DNA from: an uncultured Prevotella sp.
GTDB taxonomy: Bacteria; Bacteroidota; Bacteroidia; Bacteroidales; Bacteroidaceae
NCBI GenBank assembly: GCA_946623195.1
Contig: CAMOQW010000040.1
Location: 1 to 16,895 of the forward strand
Direction of reading: 5' to 3'
DNA: 16,895 bases
Numbering within the stretch: the first letter of the stretch is position 1; each line of letters starts with the position of its first letter. Below the pieces are notes generated by a model that did not search any database, had not been told where the DNA came from, and saw only the letters and a list, made by a program, of their open reading frames with translations. Shown piece after piece: positions 9,759-16,643 of the stretch. Position numbers and translations under genes: made by a program.

Positions 9759-11018
9759 ATGAGCTATTTCTTTTCATCAGAATCTGTGTCTGAAGGCCAT
9801 CCCGACAAAGTGGCCGACCAGATTAGTGATGCTATACTCGACCAGTTCCTGGCTTACGACCCACATGCCCGCGTGGCATGTGAGTCGTTTGTCACGACGG
9901 GTCAGGTAGTAATCATGGGCGAAGTGCGCAGTGAGGTGTACATTGATTTGCAGACCATTGCCCGCAATACCATCAAGAAGATAGGCTACACCAAGGCAGA
10001 GTACCAGTTTGACGGCAATTCGTGTGGTATCCTGACAGCTATCCATGAACAGAGCGATGACATCAACCGTGGCGTGGACAATGGCGACGAGGACGAGCAG
10101 GGTGCCGGCGACCAGGGCATGATGTTCGGCTATGCCACTAACGAGACGGAGAGCCTGATGCCCGTGTCGCTTGACCTGGCTCATCTCATCATGCGTACGC
10201 TGGCCGAAATCCGTAAGGAGGGCCAGGTGATGACCTATCTGCGCCCCGATGCCAAGAGCCAGGTGACGGTACAATACAGTGACGAGGGCATCCCCGAACG
10301 TATCGATACCATCGTGGTGTCAACCCAGCACGACGAATTTGACACCGATGACCGGCGTATGCTCGACAAGATTCGTGAGGACGTCATCAATATCCTGATT
10401 CCTCGCGTTAAATCGAAGATTCATTCCCAGAAGGTCCTCGACCTCTTTGGCCTCGATATCCAATACTATGTCAATCCTACAGGCAAGTTTGTCATTGGTG
10501 GACCTCATGGCGACACCGGACTGACGGGTCGTAAGATTATTGTCGACACATACGGCGGCAAGGGTGCCCATGGCGGCGGTGCCTTCTCAGGCAAAGACTC
10601 GTCGAAGGTTGACCGTTCGGCAGCATACGCGGCCCGTCATATTGCCAAGAACATGGTGGCAGCCGGTGTCAGCGACGAGATGCTGGTGCAGGTGAGCTAT
10701 GCCATTGGCGTGGCCAAGCCCATGAATATCTATGTCAACACCTATGGCCGCTCTCATGTCAACATGACCGACGGTGAGATTGCACGTCGTATAGAAAAAC
10801 TCTTCGACCTGCGCCCCAAGGCTATTGAACGCACCCTGAAACTCCGCCAGCCCATGTATCTGGAAACGGCAGCATACGGTCACATGGGCCGCCAGTCGGA
10901 GGTGGTGAAGAAGACCTTTACCAGTCGTTATCACGAAACCAAGACCCTTGATGTCGAGCTGTTTACGTGGGAGAAACTGGACCGTGTTGACGATGTCAAG
11001 CGTGAATTTGGACTATAG
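9759..11018 (+). CDS. metK: S-adenosylmethionine synthetase (methionine adenosyltransferase)
   Basis: Cytosolic enzyme that makes S-adenosylmethionine from methionine and ATP, releasing phosphate and pyrophosphate. The 419-residue product carries the family signatures: GHPDK at 13-17 (ATP/Mg site), GAGDQG at 115-120 (signature 1), [16 protein letters not shown] at 244-259, and GGGAFSGKD at 272-280 (signature 2, P-loop-like). It is slightly longer than E. coli MetK (384), with an extra segment near 175-235, as usual in Bacteroidota. The ATG at 9759 gives the expected [17 protein letters not shown] start. No consensus promoter is seen in the 41-nt gap before it. The TAG stop directly abuts the next gene, so the two are probably translationally linked. 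Confidence 0.98.
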   Translation: MSYFFSSESVSEGHPDKVADQISDAILDQFLAYDPHARVACESFVTTGQVVIMGEVRSEVYIDLQTIARNTIKKIGYTKAEYQFDGNSCGILTAIHEQSDDINRGVDNGDEDEQGAGDQGMMFGYATNETESLMPVSLDLAHLIMRTLAEIRKEGQVMTYLRPDAKSQVTVQYSDEGIPERIDTIVVSTQHDEFDTDDRRMLDKIREDVINILIPRVKSKIHSQKVLDLFGLDIQYYVNPTGKFVIGGPHGDTGLTGRKIIVDTYGGKGAHGGGAFSGKDSSKVDRSAAYAARHIAKNMVAAGVSDEMLVQVSYAIGVAKPMNIYVNTYGRSHVNMTDGEIARRIEKLFDLRPKAIERTLKLRQPMYLETAAYGHMGRQSEVVKKTFTSRYHETKTLDVELFTWEKLDRVDDVKREFGL

Positions 11019-11021
11019 GTG

Positions 11022-12041
11022 ATGGCATTGCAACAGGACAGCATCATAGCGAGCAATCATAGTGCAGAGGGTGACAGCGCGGTGGTGGCTTCTGCTGCGC
11101 TCACCCCTGCCAAGGTGCTCAGCAGGCTGCCCGAAAATGCTACTCCTGCCCAGCAAGACTCTGCCATTCAGTCCCACTTCAAGGCTGCCGAAATTCACTG
11201 GAGTGAGCGTCCTGATACGTTGCACCTGCCGGGCCATGACAAGGGGCGCAACATGATGGATGTGGACTTGCCACAATACTATCGTGAAAGCTATTTCTCG
11301 CGAGACTCGTTGCTGCATCCGGAGCTGCCGGGTGGCCGCTACGGTGTGCCGGGCGACCCGGTACCTTACAATGTGCACAATGATGACGTCATCACATCGC
11401 TGCTGCTGGCTTGTTTTGTCATTGCCGTCATCTCAATCGCCCATGCTCGCAACTTCTTCGCCCACCAGCTGACACATTTTTTCTATTTACCGCATGAGGG
11501 CAGTACGAGTTACAGCGCAACTGCTTCAGAACAGCGCACACAGACGTTCCTCGTGGGGGTGGCTGCCCTGCTATTGGCACTGCTTTACTACTTCTATACC
11601 CTTGAGTTCATTGGCGACACCTTTGTGCTCACCTCGCCATACTATCTGATATTGATCTATCTGGGTATTATTGCCGGTTATCTTTTGCTGAAGATACTGC
11701 TATATACCATTGTCAATGCTGTGTTCTTCAATGGTAAAAGAAACGGACAATGGGTTCGGTCCCTGCTATTCATTACTTCCGCCGAGGGAATCTTCTCGTT
11801 TCCTATTGTCTTAATTATTGCATATACAACTCAATCGATACAAAATGTCGTAGTTTATTTTATTATTCTGCTGATATTTGTTAAATTATTGACATTTTAT
11901 AAGACTTACGCTATCTTTTTTCGTCGAAATGTCGTGAGATTGCAGATTATTTTGTACTTTTGTGCGCTCGAATTAGTGCCTTTGTTCACTCTATGGGTGG
12001 CGCTGGCAGTCACGGCAAACAGTTTGAAAATAAATTTTTAG
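11022..12041 (+). CDS. DUF4271 family integral membrane protein
   Basis: A 339-residue membrane protein of unknown function. The first ~120 residues are hydrophilic and low in complexity (Ser/Ala/Asp/Pro-rich) with no signal peptide. About six hydrophobic helices follow, near residues 124-142, 177-195, 205-230, 248-268, 275-298 and 308-330. The family name is recalled from the Bacteroidota gene order, where a DUF4271 gene sits just before hemD. A GTG at 11019 immediately after the metK stop is an alternative start one codon upstream; ATG at 11022 is preferred. The last third (about 11800-12030) is clearly more AT-rich than its neighbours and carries a possible internal promoter box. The stop is 8 nt before hemD, so the two are probably co-translated. 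Function cannot be read from the sequence. Confidence 0.85.
   Translation: MALQQDSIIASNHSAEGDSAVVASAALTPAKVLSRLPENATPAQQDSAIQSHFKAAEIHWSERPDTLHLPGHDKGRNMMDVDLPQYYRESYFSRDSLLHPELPGGRYGVPGDPVPYNVHNDDVITSLLLACFVIAVISIAHARNFFAHQLTHFFYLPHEGSTSYSATASEQRTQTFLVGVAALLLALLYYFYTLEFIGDTFVLTSPYYLILIYLGIIAGYLLLKILLYTIVNAVFFNGKRNGQWVRSLLFITSAEGIFSFPIVLIIAYTTQSIQNVVVYFIILLIFVKLLTFYKTYAIFFRRNVVRLQIILYFCALELVPLFTLWVALAVTANSLKINF
11955..11962 (+). promoter_or_regulatory. Possible internal -7 box (TACTTTTG) upstream of hemD
   Basis: TACTTTTG fits TAnnTTTG and is followed by TGCGC, similar in layout to the TTTGCACC starts elsewhere in this window. It lies inside the AT-rich 3' end of the DUF4271 gene, 87 nt before the hemD ATG. 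No TTTG is found 19-21 nt upstream, so the -33 half is missing and the site is uncertain. Confidence 0.3.
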
Positions 12042-12049
12042 GACATTAG

Positions 12050-12799
12050 ATGATCAAGAAGATTCTGGTTTCCCAACCAAAACCATCCAGCGAGAAGTCG
12101 CCCTATTACGACATCGCTGACAAGTTTGGCGTTGAACTCGTGTTCCGTCCGTTTATCAAAGTCGAGGGGATAACAGCTAAAGAGTTCCGTGCACAGAAGG
12201 TGAGCATCTTGGACCATACGGCCATTGTCTTTACCTCCCGTCATGCCATCGACCACTTCTTTACGTTGGCAAAGGAACTGCGTGTGGCCATACCTGAGGA
12301 CATGAAGTATTTCTGTGTCACGGAGACAATTTCTCTGTATATACAGAAGTATGTGCAGTATCGCAAGCGCAAGGTATTCTTCGGGACGACGGGAAAGATT
12401 GACGACTTGCTGCCCACCATGACCAAGCATAAGAACGAGAAATATCTCGTTCCGATGAGCGATGTTCATAACGACGCGATAGCCAAGATGCTTGATGCTA
12501 AGAAACTGCAGCATGACGAATGCGTCATGTATCGCACCGTCAGCAATGATTTCACACCGGAAGAGGTGAAGAACTTCGACTACGACATGCTGATATTCTT
12601 CAGTCCCTCAGGTATAGAGTCGCTGACTAAGAACTTCCCCGATTTCCAGCAGGGCAAGATAGCCATAGCCACCTTCGGACCTGCTACGGCACAGGCGGCC
12701 AAGGATGCCGGCCTGCGTCTTGATATCGAGGCACCCACCGAGAAATATCCTTCCATGACAGGAGCTTTGCAGCATTTCCTGTTGGAGCAAGAGGATTAA
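12050..12799 (+). CDS. hemD: Uroporphyrinogen-III synthase
   Basis: Cytosolic enzyme that cyclises hydroxymethylbilane with inversion of ring D to give uroporphyrinogen III, the branch point to heme, siroheme and B12. The 249-residue product has the usual length and two-lobed pattern. The start is MIKKILVSQPKP. AIVFTSRHAIDHFF (about residues 58-71) is the first-lobe 'T/S-S-xx-A' element. FFSPSGIESL (about 184-193) is the second-lobe 'F-T/S-S-x-S/G' element, followed by IATFGPATAQAAKDAGL near the C-terminus. HemD diverges strongly in sequence, so these motifs and the Bacteroidota gene order carry the call. It starts 8 nt after the DUF4271 gene and ends 21 nt before rnpA. No other heme gene is present in the window. 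Confidence 0.9.
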   Translation: MIKKILVSQPKPSSEKSPYYDIADKFGVELVFRPFIKVEGITAKEFRAQKVSILDHTAIVFTSRHAIDHFFTLAKELRVAIPEDMKYFCVTETISLYIQKYVQYRKRKVFFGTTGKIDDLLPTMTKHKNEKYLVPMSDVHNDAIAKMLDAKKLQHDECVMYRTVSNDFTPEEVKNFDYDMLIFFSPSGIESLTKNFPDFQQGKIAIATFGPATAQAAKDAGLRLDIEAPTEKYPSMTGALQHFLLEQED

Positions 12800-12820
12800 T
12801 ATACCTCTCAACATCTATAC

Positions 12821-13207
12821 ATGACGGCTTCCACATTCACCAAGCGGGAGCGTCTGGTCAGCATGAAACTGACGGAAGCGCTCTTTAATGGAGGAGACAG
12901 CCATTCTTTGGCTGCTTTCCCCGTGAGGACTGTCTATATGGTGCAACAGCGTCGGCAGGGCGATGCAGCGGTGCAATTGCTGGTCAGCGTACCTAAGAAG
13001 CGCTTTCATCATGCAGTAGACCGCAATCGGGTGAAGCGCCAGCTGCGTGAGGCTTTTCGGTTGAACAAGACCCTGCTGACGGATTCAGTGCCCGCTACCG
13101 AACAGCTGTTGTTGGCTTTCATCTGGCTGTCCGACCAGCACATGGCTTCAGCGGAGATCCACAAGCGAGTGGTCAGTGTCATGCGTCGTCTGGCCGAGAA
13201 GCTATGA
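12821..13207 (+). CDS. rnpA: Ribonuclease P protein component
   Basis: Small basic protein that binds the RNase P RNA and aids removal of 5' leaders from precursor tRNAs. The 128-residue product shows the family start [17 protein letters not shown] (6-22) and the conserved RNR box, [10 protein letters not shown], at 68-77. The strand before the box ([14 protein letters not shown]) matches the usual 'VSKK.G.AV.RN' region. It begins 21 nt after hemD. Its stop overlaps the yidD start by 4 nt (ATGA at 13204-13207), which indicates translational coupling. The rnpA-yidD pair is conserved in most bacteria; here it is joined to hemD and tyrS and not to rpmH and yidC. Confidence 0.96.
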   Translation: MTASTFTKRERLVSMKLTEALFNGGDSHSLAAFPVRTVYMVQQRRQGDAAVQLLVSVPKKRFHHAVDRNRVKRQLREAFRLNKTLLTDSVPATEQLLLAFIWLSDQHMASAEIHKRVVSVMRRLAEKL

Positions 13208-13446
13208 AGTGGCTGTGGCATTACATATCGGGTGCGTTGGTATGGTTGCTGGTATTGCCCATCCGCTTCTATCAGCTCTGTATCTCGCCGTTGTTAGGAC
13301 CTTCGTGCCGCTTTACGCCCACCTGTTCGCAGTATGCGATTGAAGCCCTCAGGAAGCATGGCCCCCTTAAGGGTCTGTATTTGGCGGTCTGGCGCATCTT
13401 GCGATGCAATCCCTGGGGAGGCTCCGGCTACGACCCGGTGCCGTAA
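13204..13446 (+). CDS. yidD: Membrane protein insertion efficiency factor YidD
   Basis: An 80-residue peripheral inner-membrane protein that assists YidC/Sec-dependent insertion of membrane proteins. The sequence is diagnostic: an amphipathic hydrophobic start ([24 protein letters not shown]), then [12 protein letters not shown] (about 39-50), [19 protein letters not shown] (about 53-71) and GGSGYDPVP at the end. All three conserved cysteines (33, 41, 68) are present. The start codon overlaps the rnpA stop. Length is typical of the family. Confidence 0.97.
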   Translation: MKWLWHYISGALVWLLVLPIRFYQLCISPLLGPSCRFTPTCSQYAIEALRKHGPLKGLYLAVWRILRCNPWGGSGYDPVP

Positions 13447-13463
13447 TCCTCCCAGAGTCAGAC

Positions 13464-13511
13464 CATCGGAACGTCGGAACATCGGAATATCGAAATATCG
13501 AAGAAACGAAA
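13464..13511 (+). repeat. Degenerate 8-bp tandem repeat (six units) between yidD and tyrS
   Basis: Six consecutive octamers can be read in register: CATCGGAA, CGTCGGAA, CATCGGAA, TATCGAAA, TATCGAAG, AAACGAAA. The first three units are nearly identical and the array decays towards tyrS, where it passes into an A-rich leader. It fills most of the 80-nt gap between yidD and the tyrS ATG, so it lies in the tyrS 5' untranslated region if the operon is co-transcribed. Similar octamer arrays are recalled from other Prevotella intergenic regions, but this could not be checked. Confidence 0.75.
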
Positions 13512-13526
13512 AAAAATAAAACAATA

Positions 13527-14822
13527 ATGAAAAACTTTGTAGAAGAACTGAAATGGCGCGGTATGCTGGCCCAGATGATGCCAGGCACGGAAGAACTGCT
13601 CCAGAAAGAAATGGTGACGGCCTATCTGGGTACAGACCCCACGGCCGACTCACTGCATATCGGTCACCTCTGTGGCATCATGATGCTGCGCCACCTGCAG
13701 CGTTGTGGCCATAAGCCCATCATCCTCGTCGGAGGAGCTACAGGCATGATTGGCGACCCCTCGGGAAAATCGCAGGAGCGTAACTTGCTCAACGACGAAA
13801 CGCTGCGCCACAACCAGGAGTGCATCAAGCGCCAGGTGGCTAAATTCCTCGACTTCGAGTCGAAGGACGCCAATGCTGCCGTGATGGTCAACAACTACGA
13901 CTGGATGAAGGATTTTACCTTCCTCGACTTCGCCCGCGAGGTGGGTAAGCATATCACCGTCAACTACATGATGGCCAAGGAGTCAGTACAGCAGCGACTG
14001 AATGGCACGGCCCGCGACGGACTGTCGTTTACTGAGTTCACCTATCAGCTCCTGCAGGGCTACGATTTTCTCTACCTCTACCAGCACTATGGCGTGAAGC
14101 TGCAGCTGGGCGGCAACGACCAGTGGGGCAACATGACCACCGGCACCGAGCTCATACGCCGCACCTTGGGCAACGACGTGGAGACCTTCGCGCTCACCTG
14201 TCCGCTCATCACCAAGAGCGACGGCAAGAAGTTCGGCAAGACTGAGAGCGGCAACATCTGGCTCGACCCGCAGCGCACCACACCCTATAAGTTCTACCAG
14301 TTCTGGCTCAACGTCAGCGACGACGATGCTGAGCGCTATATCAAGATATTCACCTCGTTGGACAAGGATACCATTGATGCCCTCGTAGAGGAACACAAGG
14401 CAGACCCGGGTCGCCGTGTGTTGCAGAAACGTCTGGCAGAGGAAGTCACCGTCATGGTACACTCCCGCGAGGCGCTGGATGCCGCTATTGAGGCCAGCAA
14501 CCTGCTCTTTGGCAAGTCTACCAAGGAGGGGCTGGAGAAACTGGACGAGCAGACTTTCCTCGACGTCTTCGACGGGGTGCCCCAGTTCGAAATCTCTAAG
14601 GACCAGTTAGGCCAGCCCGCCATTGAACTGCTGACCACCGTTGCCCCCGTGTTCCCCTCGAAGGGTGACATGCGAAAGATGGTGCAGGGTGGTGGCGTGT
14701 CACTCAACAAGGAGAAGTTGACCGACCAGAACCGTGCCGTCACCGCCGACGACCTGATAGACGGAAAATACTTGCTGGCACAGAAAGGAAAGAAGAATTA
14801 TTTCCTTCTGATAGTGAAATAA
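13527..14822 (+). CDS. tyrS: Tyrosyl-tRNA synthetase
   Basis: Class I aminoacyl-tRNA synthetase that charges tRNA-Tyr with tyrosine. The 431-residue product starts [16 protein letters not shown], the normal TyrS N-terminus. The HIGH motif is HIGH at 44-47, in the [14 protein letters not shown] context. YQLLQGYDF (173-181) and GGNDQWGN (195-202) line the tyrosine pocket, and the KMSKS-type loop is KFGKT (235-239), the usual TyrS variant. The C-terminus (about 360-431) is an S4-like RNA-binding domain ([14 protein letters not shown]). The frame is open 41 codons further upstream, to 13404, but that stretch overlaps yidD and encodes the octamer repeat, so ATG 13527 is chosen. It is the last gene of the housekeeping block. 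Confidence 0.97.
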   Translation: MKNFVEELKWRGMLAQMMPGTEELLQKEMVTAYLGTDPTADSLHIGHLCGIMMLRHLQRCGHKPIILVGGATGMIGDPSGKSQERNLLNDETLRHNQECIKRQVAKFLDFESKDANAAVMVNNYDWMKDFTFLDFAREVGKHITVNYMMAKESVQQRLNGTARDGLSFTEFTYQLLQGYDFLYLYQHYGVKLQLGGNDQWGNMTTGTELIRRTLGNDVETFALTCPLITKSDGKKFGKTESGNIWLDPQRTTPYKFYQFWLNVSDDDAERYIKIFTSLDKDTIDALVEEHKADPGRRVLQKRLAEEVTVMVHSREALDAAIEASNLLFGKSTKEGLEKLDEQTFLDVFDGVPQFEISKDQLGQPAIELLTTVAPVFPSKGDMRKMVQGGGVSLNKEKLTDQNRAVTADDLIDGKYLLAQKGKKNYFLLIVK

Positions 14823-14832
14823 TCGGCAAAAA

Positions 14833-14864
14833 TTTGGTGATAAGCTAATTTTTGTGTAATTTTG
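14833..14864 (+). promoter_or_regulatory. Perfect-consensus Bacteroidota promoter for tRNA-Gln (TTTG-N20-TAATTTTG)
   Basis: The -33 box TTTG (14833-14836) and the -7 box TAATTTTG (14857-14864) are separated by exactly 20 nt. The expected start is a few bases after the -7 box, about 10-15 nt before the tRNA. An AT-rich 8-bp inverted repeat (14827-14834 with 14847-14854) overlaps the -33 box. Confidence 0.88.
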
Positions 14865-14882
14865 CACCCGCAAAAGTGCGAT

Positions 14883-14953
14883 TGTCCAATGGTGTAATGG
14901 TAGCACAACAGGTTTTGGTTCTGTTTGTGGTGGTTCGAATCCGCCTTGGACAA
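14883..14953 (+). tRNA. tRNA-Gln, anticodon UUG
   Basis: A 71-nt cloverleaf folds by eye. The acceptor stem is TGTCCAA with TTGGACA, with discriminator A at 14953. The D arm is GTG/CAC. The anticodon stem is ACAGG with TCTGT (closing G-U) around loop TTTTGGT, anticodon TTG at 14915-14917. The T arm is GGTGG, loop TTCGAAT, CCGCC. CCA is not encoded. U1-A72 and the UUG anticodon fit glutamine. Confidence 0.95.
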
Positions 14954-14965
14954 CGAGAATGACTT

Positions 14966-14991
14966 AAGGAAGCTCACAAGGCTTCCTTTTT
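14966..14991 (+). terminator. Rho-independent terminator after tRNA-Gln
   Basis: AAGGAAGC (14966-14973) pairs with GCTTCCTT (14981-14988), with a 7-nt loop and a run of T to 14991. It lies 12 nt after the tRNA and should end its transcript. Confidence 0.85.
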
Positions 14992-14994
14992 GAC

Positions 14995-15029
14995 TGAGCT
15001 AAACTATTCCGCAGTTAGCTCATTTTTTT
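14995..15029 (+). terminator. Second hairpin with T7 tract
   Basis: TGAGCTAA (14995-15002) pairs perfectly with TTAGCTCA (15015-15022), with a 12-nt loop and then seven T. It is a second plus-strand terminator in tandem with the first. The stop codon of the minus-strand gene remnant (15004-15006) lies in its loop and the right arm is inside that frame. Confidence 0.7.
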
Positions 15030-15141
15030 CGCGGAAGAACAAGTCCTGTAGCGACTTCTTGTAGGCGGCGTCCTCACCGTCGATGGCGGTGTGGAATTCG
15101 GTCTTGGCGGCGGTGAATGCATCGACGCCGACAGGGATCAT
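15004..15141 (-). pseudogene. 3' remnant of a minus-strand gene, cut at the inverted-repeat element
   Basis: Read on the minus strand, 45 codons (MIPVGVDAFTAAKTEFH ... ending LTAE and TAG) show host-like codon use: GCC, ACC, GAC, CAG and CGC are frequent, unlike random sequence. The only ATG lies inside the repeat (15139-15141), and a stop occurs a little further upstream within the repeat. This therefore looks like the tail of a longer protein whose 5' part was removed or displaced when the element arrived. The family is not recognised. Alternatively it is a real 45-residue peptide with its start supplied by the repeat, which is less likely. Confidence 0.55.
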
Positions 15142-15200
15142 GGGGACAGGTTTTTGAATGAATTCGTTGAATTCACTTCAAACAACCTGTCCCCATGATC
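15136..15200. repeat. Left REP hairpin: 65-nt near-perfect palindrome
   Basis: The outer arms GATCATGGGGACAGGTT (15136-15152) and AACCTGTCCCCATGATC (15184-15200) are fully complementary over 17 bp. The inner part continues as 13 further base pairs closed by a 3-nt loop (AAC on the minus strand). Two single unpaired bases, both G on the minus strand, interrupt the stem on the same side. In all, 30 base pairs in 65 nt. The asymmetric bulges mark an orientation, as in REPs recognised as single strands by RAYT enzymes. Confidence 0.9.
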
Positions 15201-15231
15201 TTTGATCTTTAGCTGGGTCAAAGCATTCCGT

Positions 15232-15318
15232 TCACCCTTTGCCCTTCGGCGTAAGGCAATAGAGCAGGAACAGAGCGCAGGGCACACCTACTGTTAATGC
15301 AACTAAATAAACTCCCAT
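15232..15318 (-). CDS. 28-residue single-span membrane peptide
   Basis: The minus-strand ORF reads MGVYLVALTVGVPCALFLLY followed by CLTPKGKG and a TGA stop. One hydrophobic helix (about 3-22) and a basic tail predict a single-pass membrane peptide with the tail in the cytoplasm. Its ATG lies 2 nt after the stop of the 69-residue gene, so the two are probably translated together. It is too short for routine gene calling. The close linkage and clean topology support a real gene, but there is no recognised function. Similar tiny ORFs behind such genes in Bacteroides are recalled only vaguely. Confidence 0.55.
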   Translation of the reverse strand: MGVYLVALTVGVPCALFLLYCLTPKGKG

Positions 15319-15320
15319 AG

Positions 15321-15530
15321 TCAGTTTCCTTTCTTTTTATCAGTTAATACGAGTCCCGTCCCTAAAGCCATGAAGGCGATAAAGAGACCAAGGACATAAA
15401 TTATTTGTCGGTTATCGTCCAAATCCTTGAACATTGAAGATATCACTACACCTGTCATGACATACTTCGATATGTCAATCAGGTAGTTGCTCAGTTTCTC
15501 TTTTCTTGACTTATCCCCTGCCTTTACCAT
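15321..15530 (-). CDS. Small two-helix membrane protein (possibly DUF6722 family)
   Basis: A 69-residue protein. The N-terminus is charged (MVKAGDKSRKEKLSNYLIDI). A first hydrophobic stretch covers about 20-34 (SKYVMTGVVISSMF), a short acidic turn (KDLDDN) follows, a second helix covers about 43-63 (IIYVLGLFIAFMALGTGLVL), and the tail is basic (TDKKKGN). The layout 'Y-L-I-D-I-x-K-Y-x-x-T-G-V-V-x-S-S' recalls a small Bacteroidota family named DUF6722; that name is from memory. The frame stays open well upstream of ATG 15530 without another ATG. It lies inside the inverted-repeat element, divergent from the RAYT gene, and is followed after 2 nt by the 28-residue ORF. Function unknown. Confidence 0.7.
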   Translation of the reverse strand: MVKAGDKSRKEKLSNYLIDISKYVMTGVVISSMFKDLDDNRQIIYVLGLFIAFMALGTGLVLTDKKKGN

Positions 15531-15642
15531 CGGCTTCGGTGGCTCTGCCGACGGCTCCAGTTGTTTGTTTATCTGGGGTCTTTGCGGTTGGATTTCTCGC
15601 GTCTCGTTGTCATAATCTAAGCAATGTTTCGTTTCGATGGTG

Positions 15643-15650
15643 CAAAGATA
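15643..15650 (-). promoter_or_regulatory. Minus-strand -7 box (TATCTTTG) for the small membrane-protein genes
   Basis: On the minus strand TATCTTTGCACC matches TAnnTTTG and the TTTGCACC start context seen at the other promoters. It lies about 112 nt upstream of the 69-residue gene. There is no TTTG at the -33 distance. The leader holds a 14-codon ORF (15569-15613, MTTRREKSNRKDPR) of doubtful meaning. In the 270-nt gap 15531-15800 between the two divergent genes, nothing else is recognised; a plus-strand promoter for the RAYT gene is not evident. Confidence 0.55.
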
Positions 15651-15800
15651 ATGTTTTTTCCCGACATTCTTACGGTTTCTGCGGATTTTTTAATGCGGCG
15701 GAGCGTGAGAGGATAAAAAAGAAAAGTAATCATGATTATTGGGGAGGTACCGTGCTATAGGCAATAAATATAACTATTTATCGTTATTAAAGAAAAGACT

Positions 15801-16643
15801 ATGTCACGGAAAGGTAGAGAAAAGAGCGGAACTGGAATATACCATGTAATGCTAAGGGGCATCAATCGTCAAGATATCTTTGAAGATGCCGAGGATTACA
15901 TGTCATTCACTAAGATTCTGGCTGCTGTCCAAGATAGGCTGGAAGACGACCTTATAACGAAGACTACGACTTGCCATATCTATGCCTACTGCTTGATGCC
16001 CAACCATGTACATCTTTTGCTTTGTGAGAAGAACTGGCAAGTGGGTGATGTCATGAAGTCAATTGCTTCAAGCTACGTGTTTTACTACAACAAGAAATAC
16101 GGTCGGATAGGCCATCTGTTTCAAGACCGCTTCAGGAGCGAGCCGTGTAATACACCCGAGTATTTCTTTACGCTTTTCCGATACATCCATCAGAATCCCG
16201 TCAAGGCAGGACTGGTCAAATTGGCCCAGGACTATCCATATAGTAGTTGGCCGAACGATTACCTCAGTTTGGGACAAGAGAGGGTGTGTTTCACCCGGGC
16301 GGCAGTGAAACGCTTCGGGCTGGATGAACTTGCCGCATGGGTAGATGAGCCGCTGCCAGAGAATGTAGGATGTCTCGATATGGATGAAAGGAAGGTGGTG
16401 GCAGATGAACTTGTACGCGATTTACTCCTTCAGAAAAGTGGTACGAGGAACATCGCAGAGTTCAGATTGCTCGACAAAGAACGACAAAAAGAATATGTAC
16501 GCGAAGTCATGCTTGAACTCGAGGCAGGACCCAGACAGATGTCACGCGTCTCCGGATTATCCTACGGAATTATTCAGCATATCAAAAGGTGGATCATGTT
16601 TGAAGTGAATTCAACGAATTCATTCAAAAACCTGTCCCCATGA
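15801..16643 (+). CDS. REP-associated tyrosine transposase (RAYT), IS200/IS605-like Y1 family
   Basis: Single-strand DNA transposase/endonuclease of the HUH Y1 class, which cuts and rejoins REP hairpins. The 280-residue product shows the full RAYT order: GTGIYHVMLRGINRQDIF (10-27), YCLMPNHVHLLL (63-74) with the HUH pair H69 and H71, the KYGRIGHLFQDRF segment (99-111), and YIHQNPVKAGLV (128-139), where Y128 is the probable nucleophile. The C-terminal part (about 195-265) is helical and ends in MSRVSGLSYGIIQHIKR, the usual RAYT helix-turn-helix-like tail. Residues after about 266 (FEVNSTNSFKNLSP) and the stop are encoded by the inverted repeat itself. Catalytic motifs are intact, so the enzyme may be active. 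RAYTs are mostly single-copy and domesticated and move REPs in trans; whether it mobilised its neighbours is open. Confidence 0.93.
   Translation: MSRKGREKSGTGIYHVMLRGINRQDIFEDAEDYMSFTKILAAVQDRLEDDLITKTTTCHIYAYCLMPNHVHLLLCEKNWQVGDVMKSIASSYVFYYNKKYGRIGHLFQDRFRSEPCNTPEYFFTLFRYIHQNPVKAGLVKLAQDYPYSSWPNDYLSLGQERVCFTRAAVKRFGLDELAAWVDEPLPENVGCLDMDERKVVADELVRDLLLQKSGTRNIAEFRLLDKERQKEYVREVMLELEAGPRQMSRVSGLSYGIIQHIKRWIMFEVNSTNSFKNLSP

Noticed and set aside
13404..13526. N-terminal extension of the tyrS frame
   Set aside because: It overlaps the yidD 3' end in another frame and encodes the octamer repeat. TyrS homologues begin at the MKNFVEEL position.
14827..14854. Inverted repeat CAAAAATT / AATTTTTG after tyrS as a terminator
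   Set aside because: The stem is A-T only apart from one pair, the loop is long and it overlaps the tRNA promoter; it is too weak to call as a terminator.
15506..15760. 84-codon plus-strand frame
   Set aside because: It overlaps the minus-strand small gene and its promoter, and its product has mixed composition with no family resemblance.
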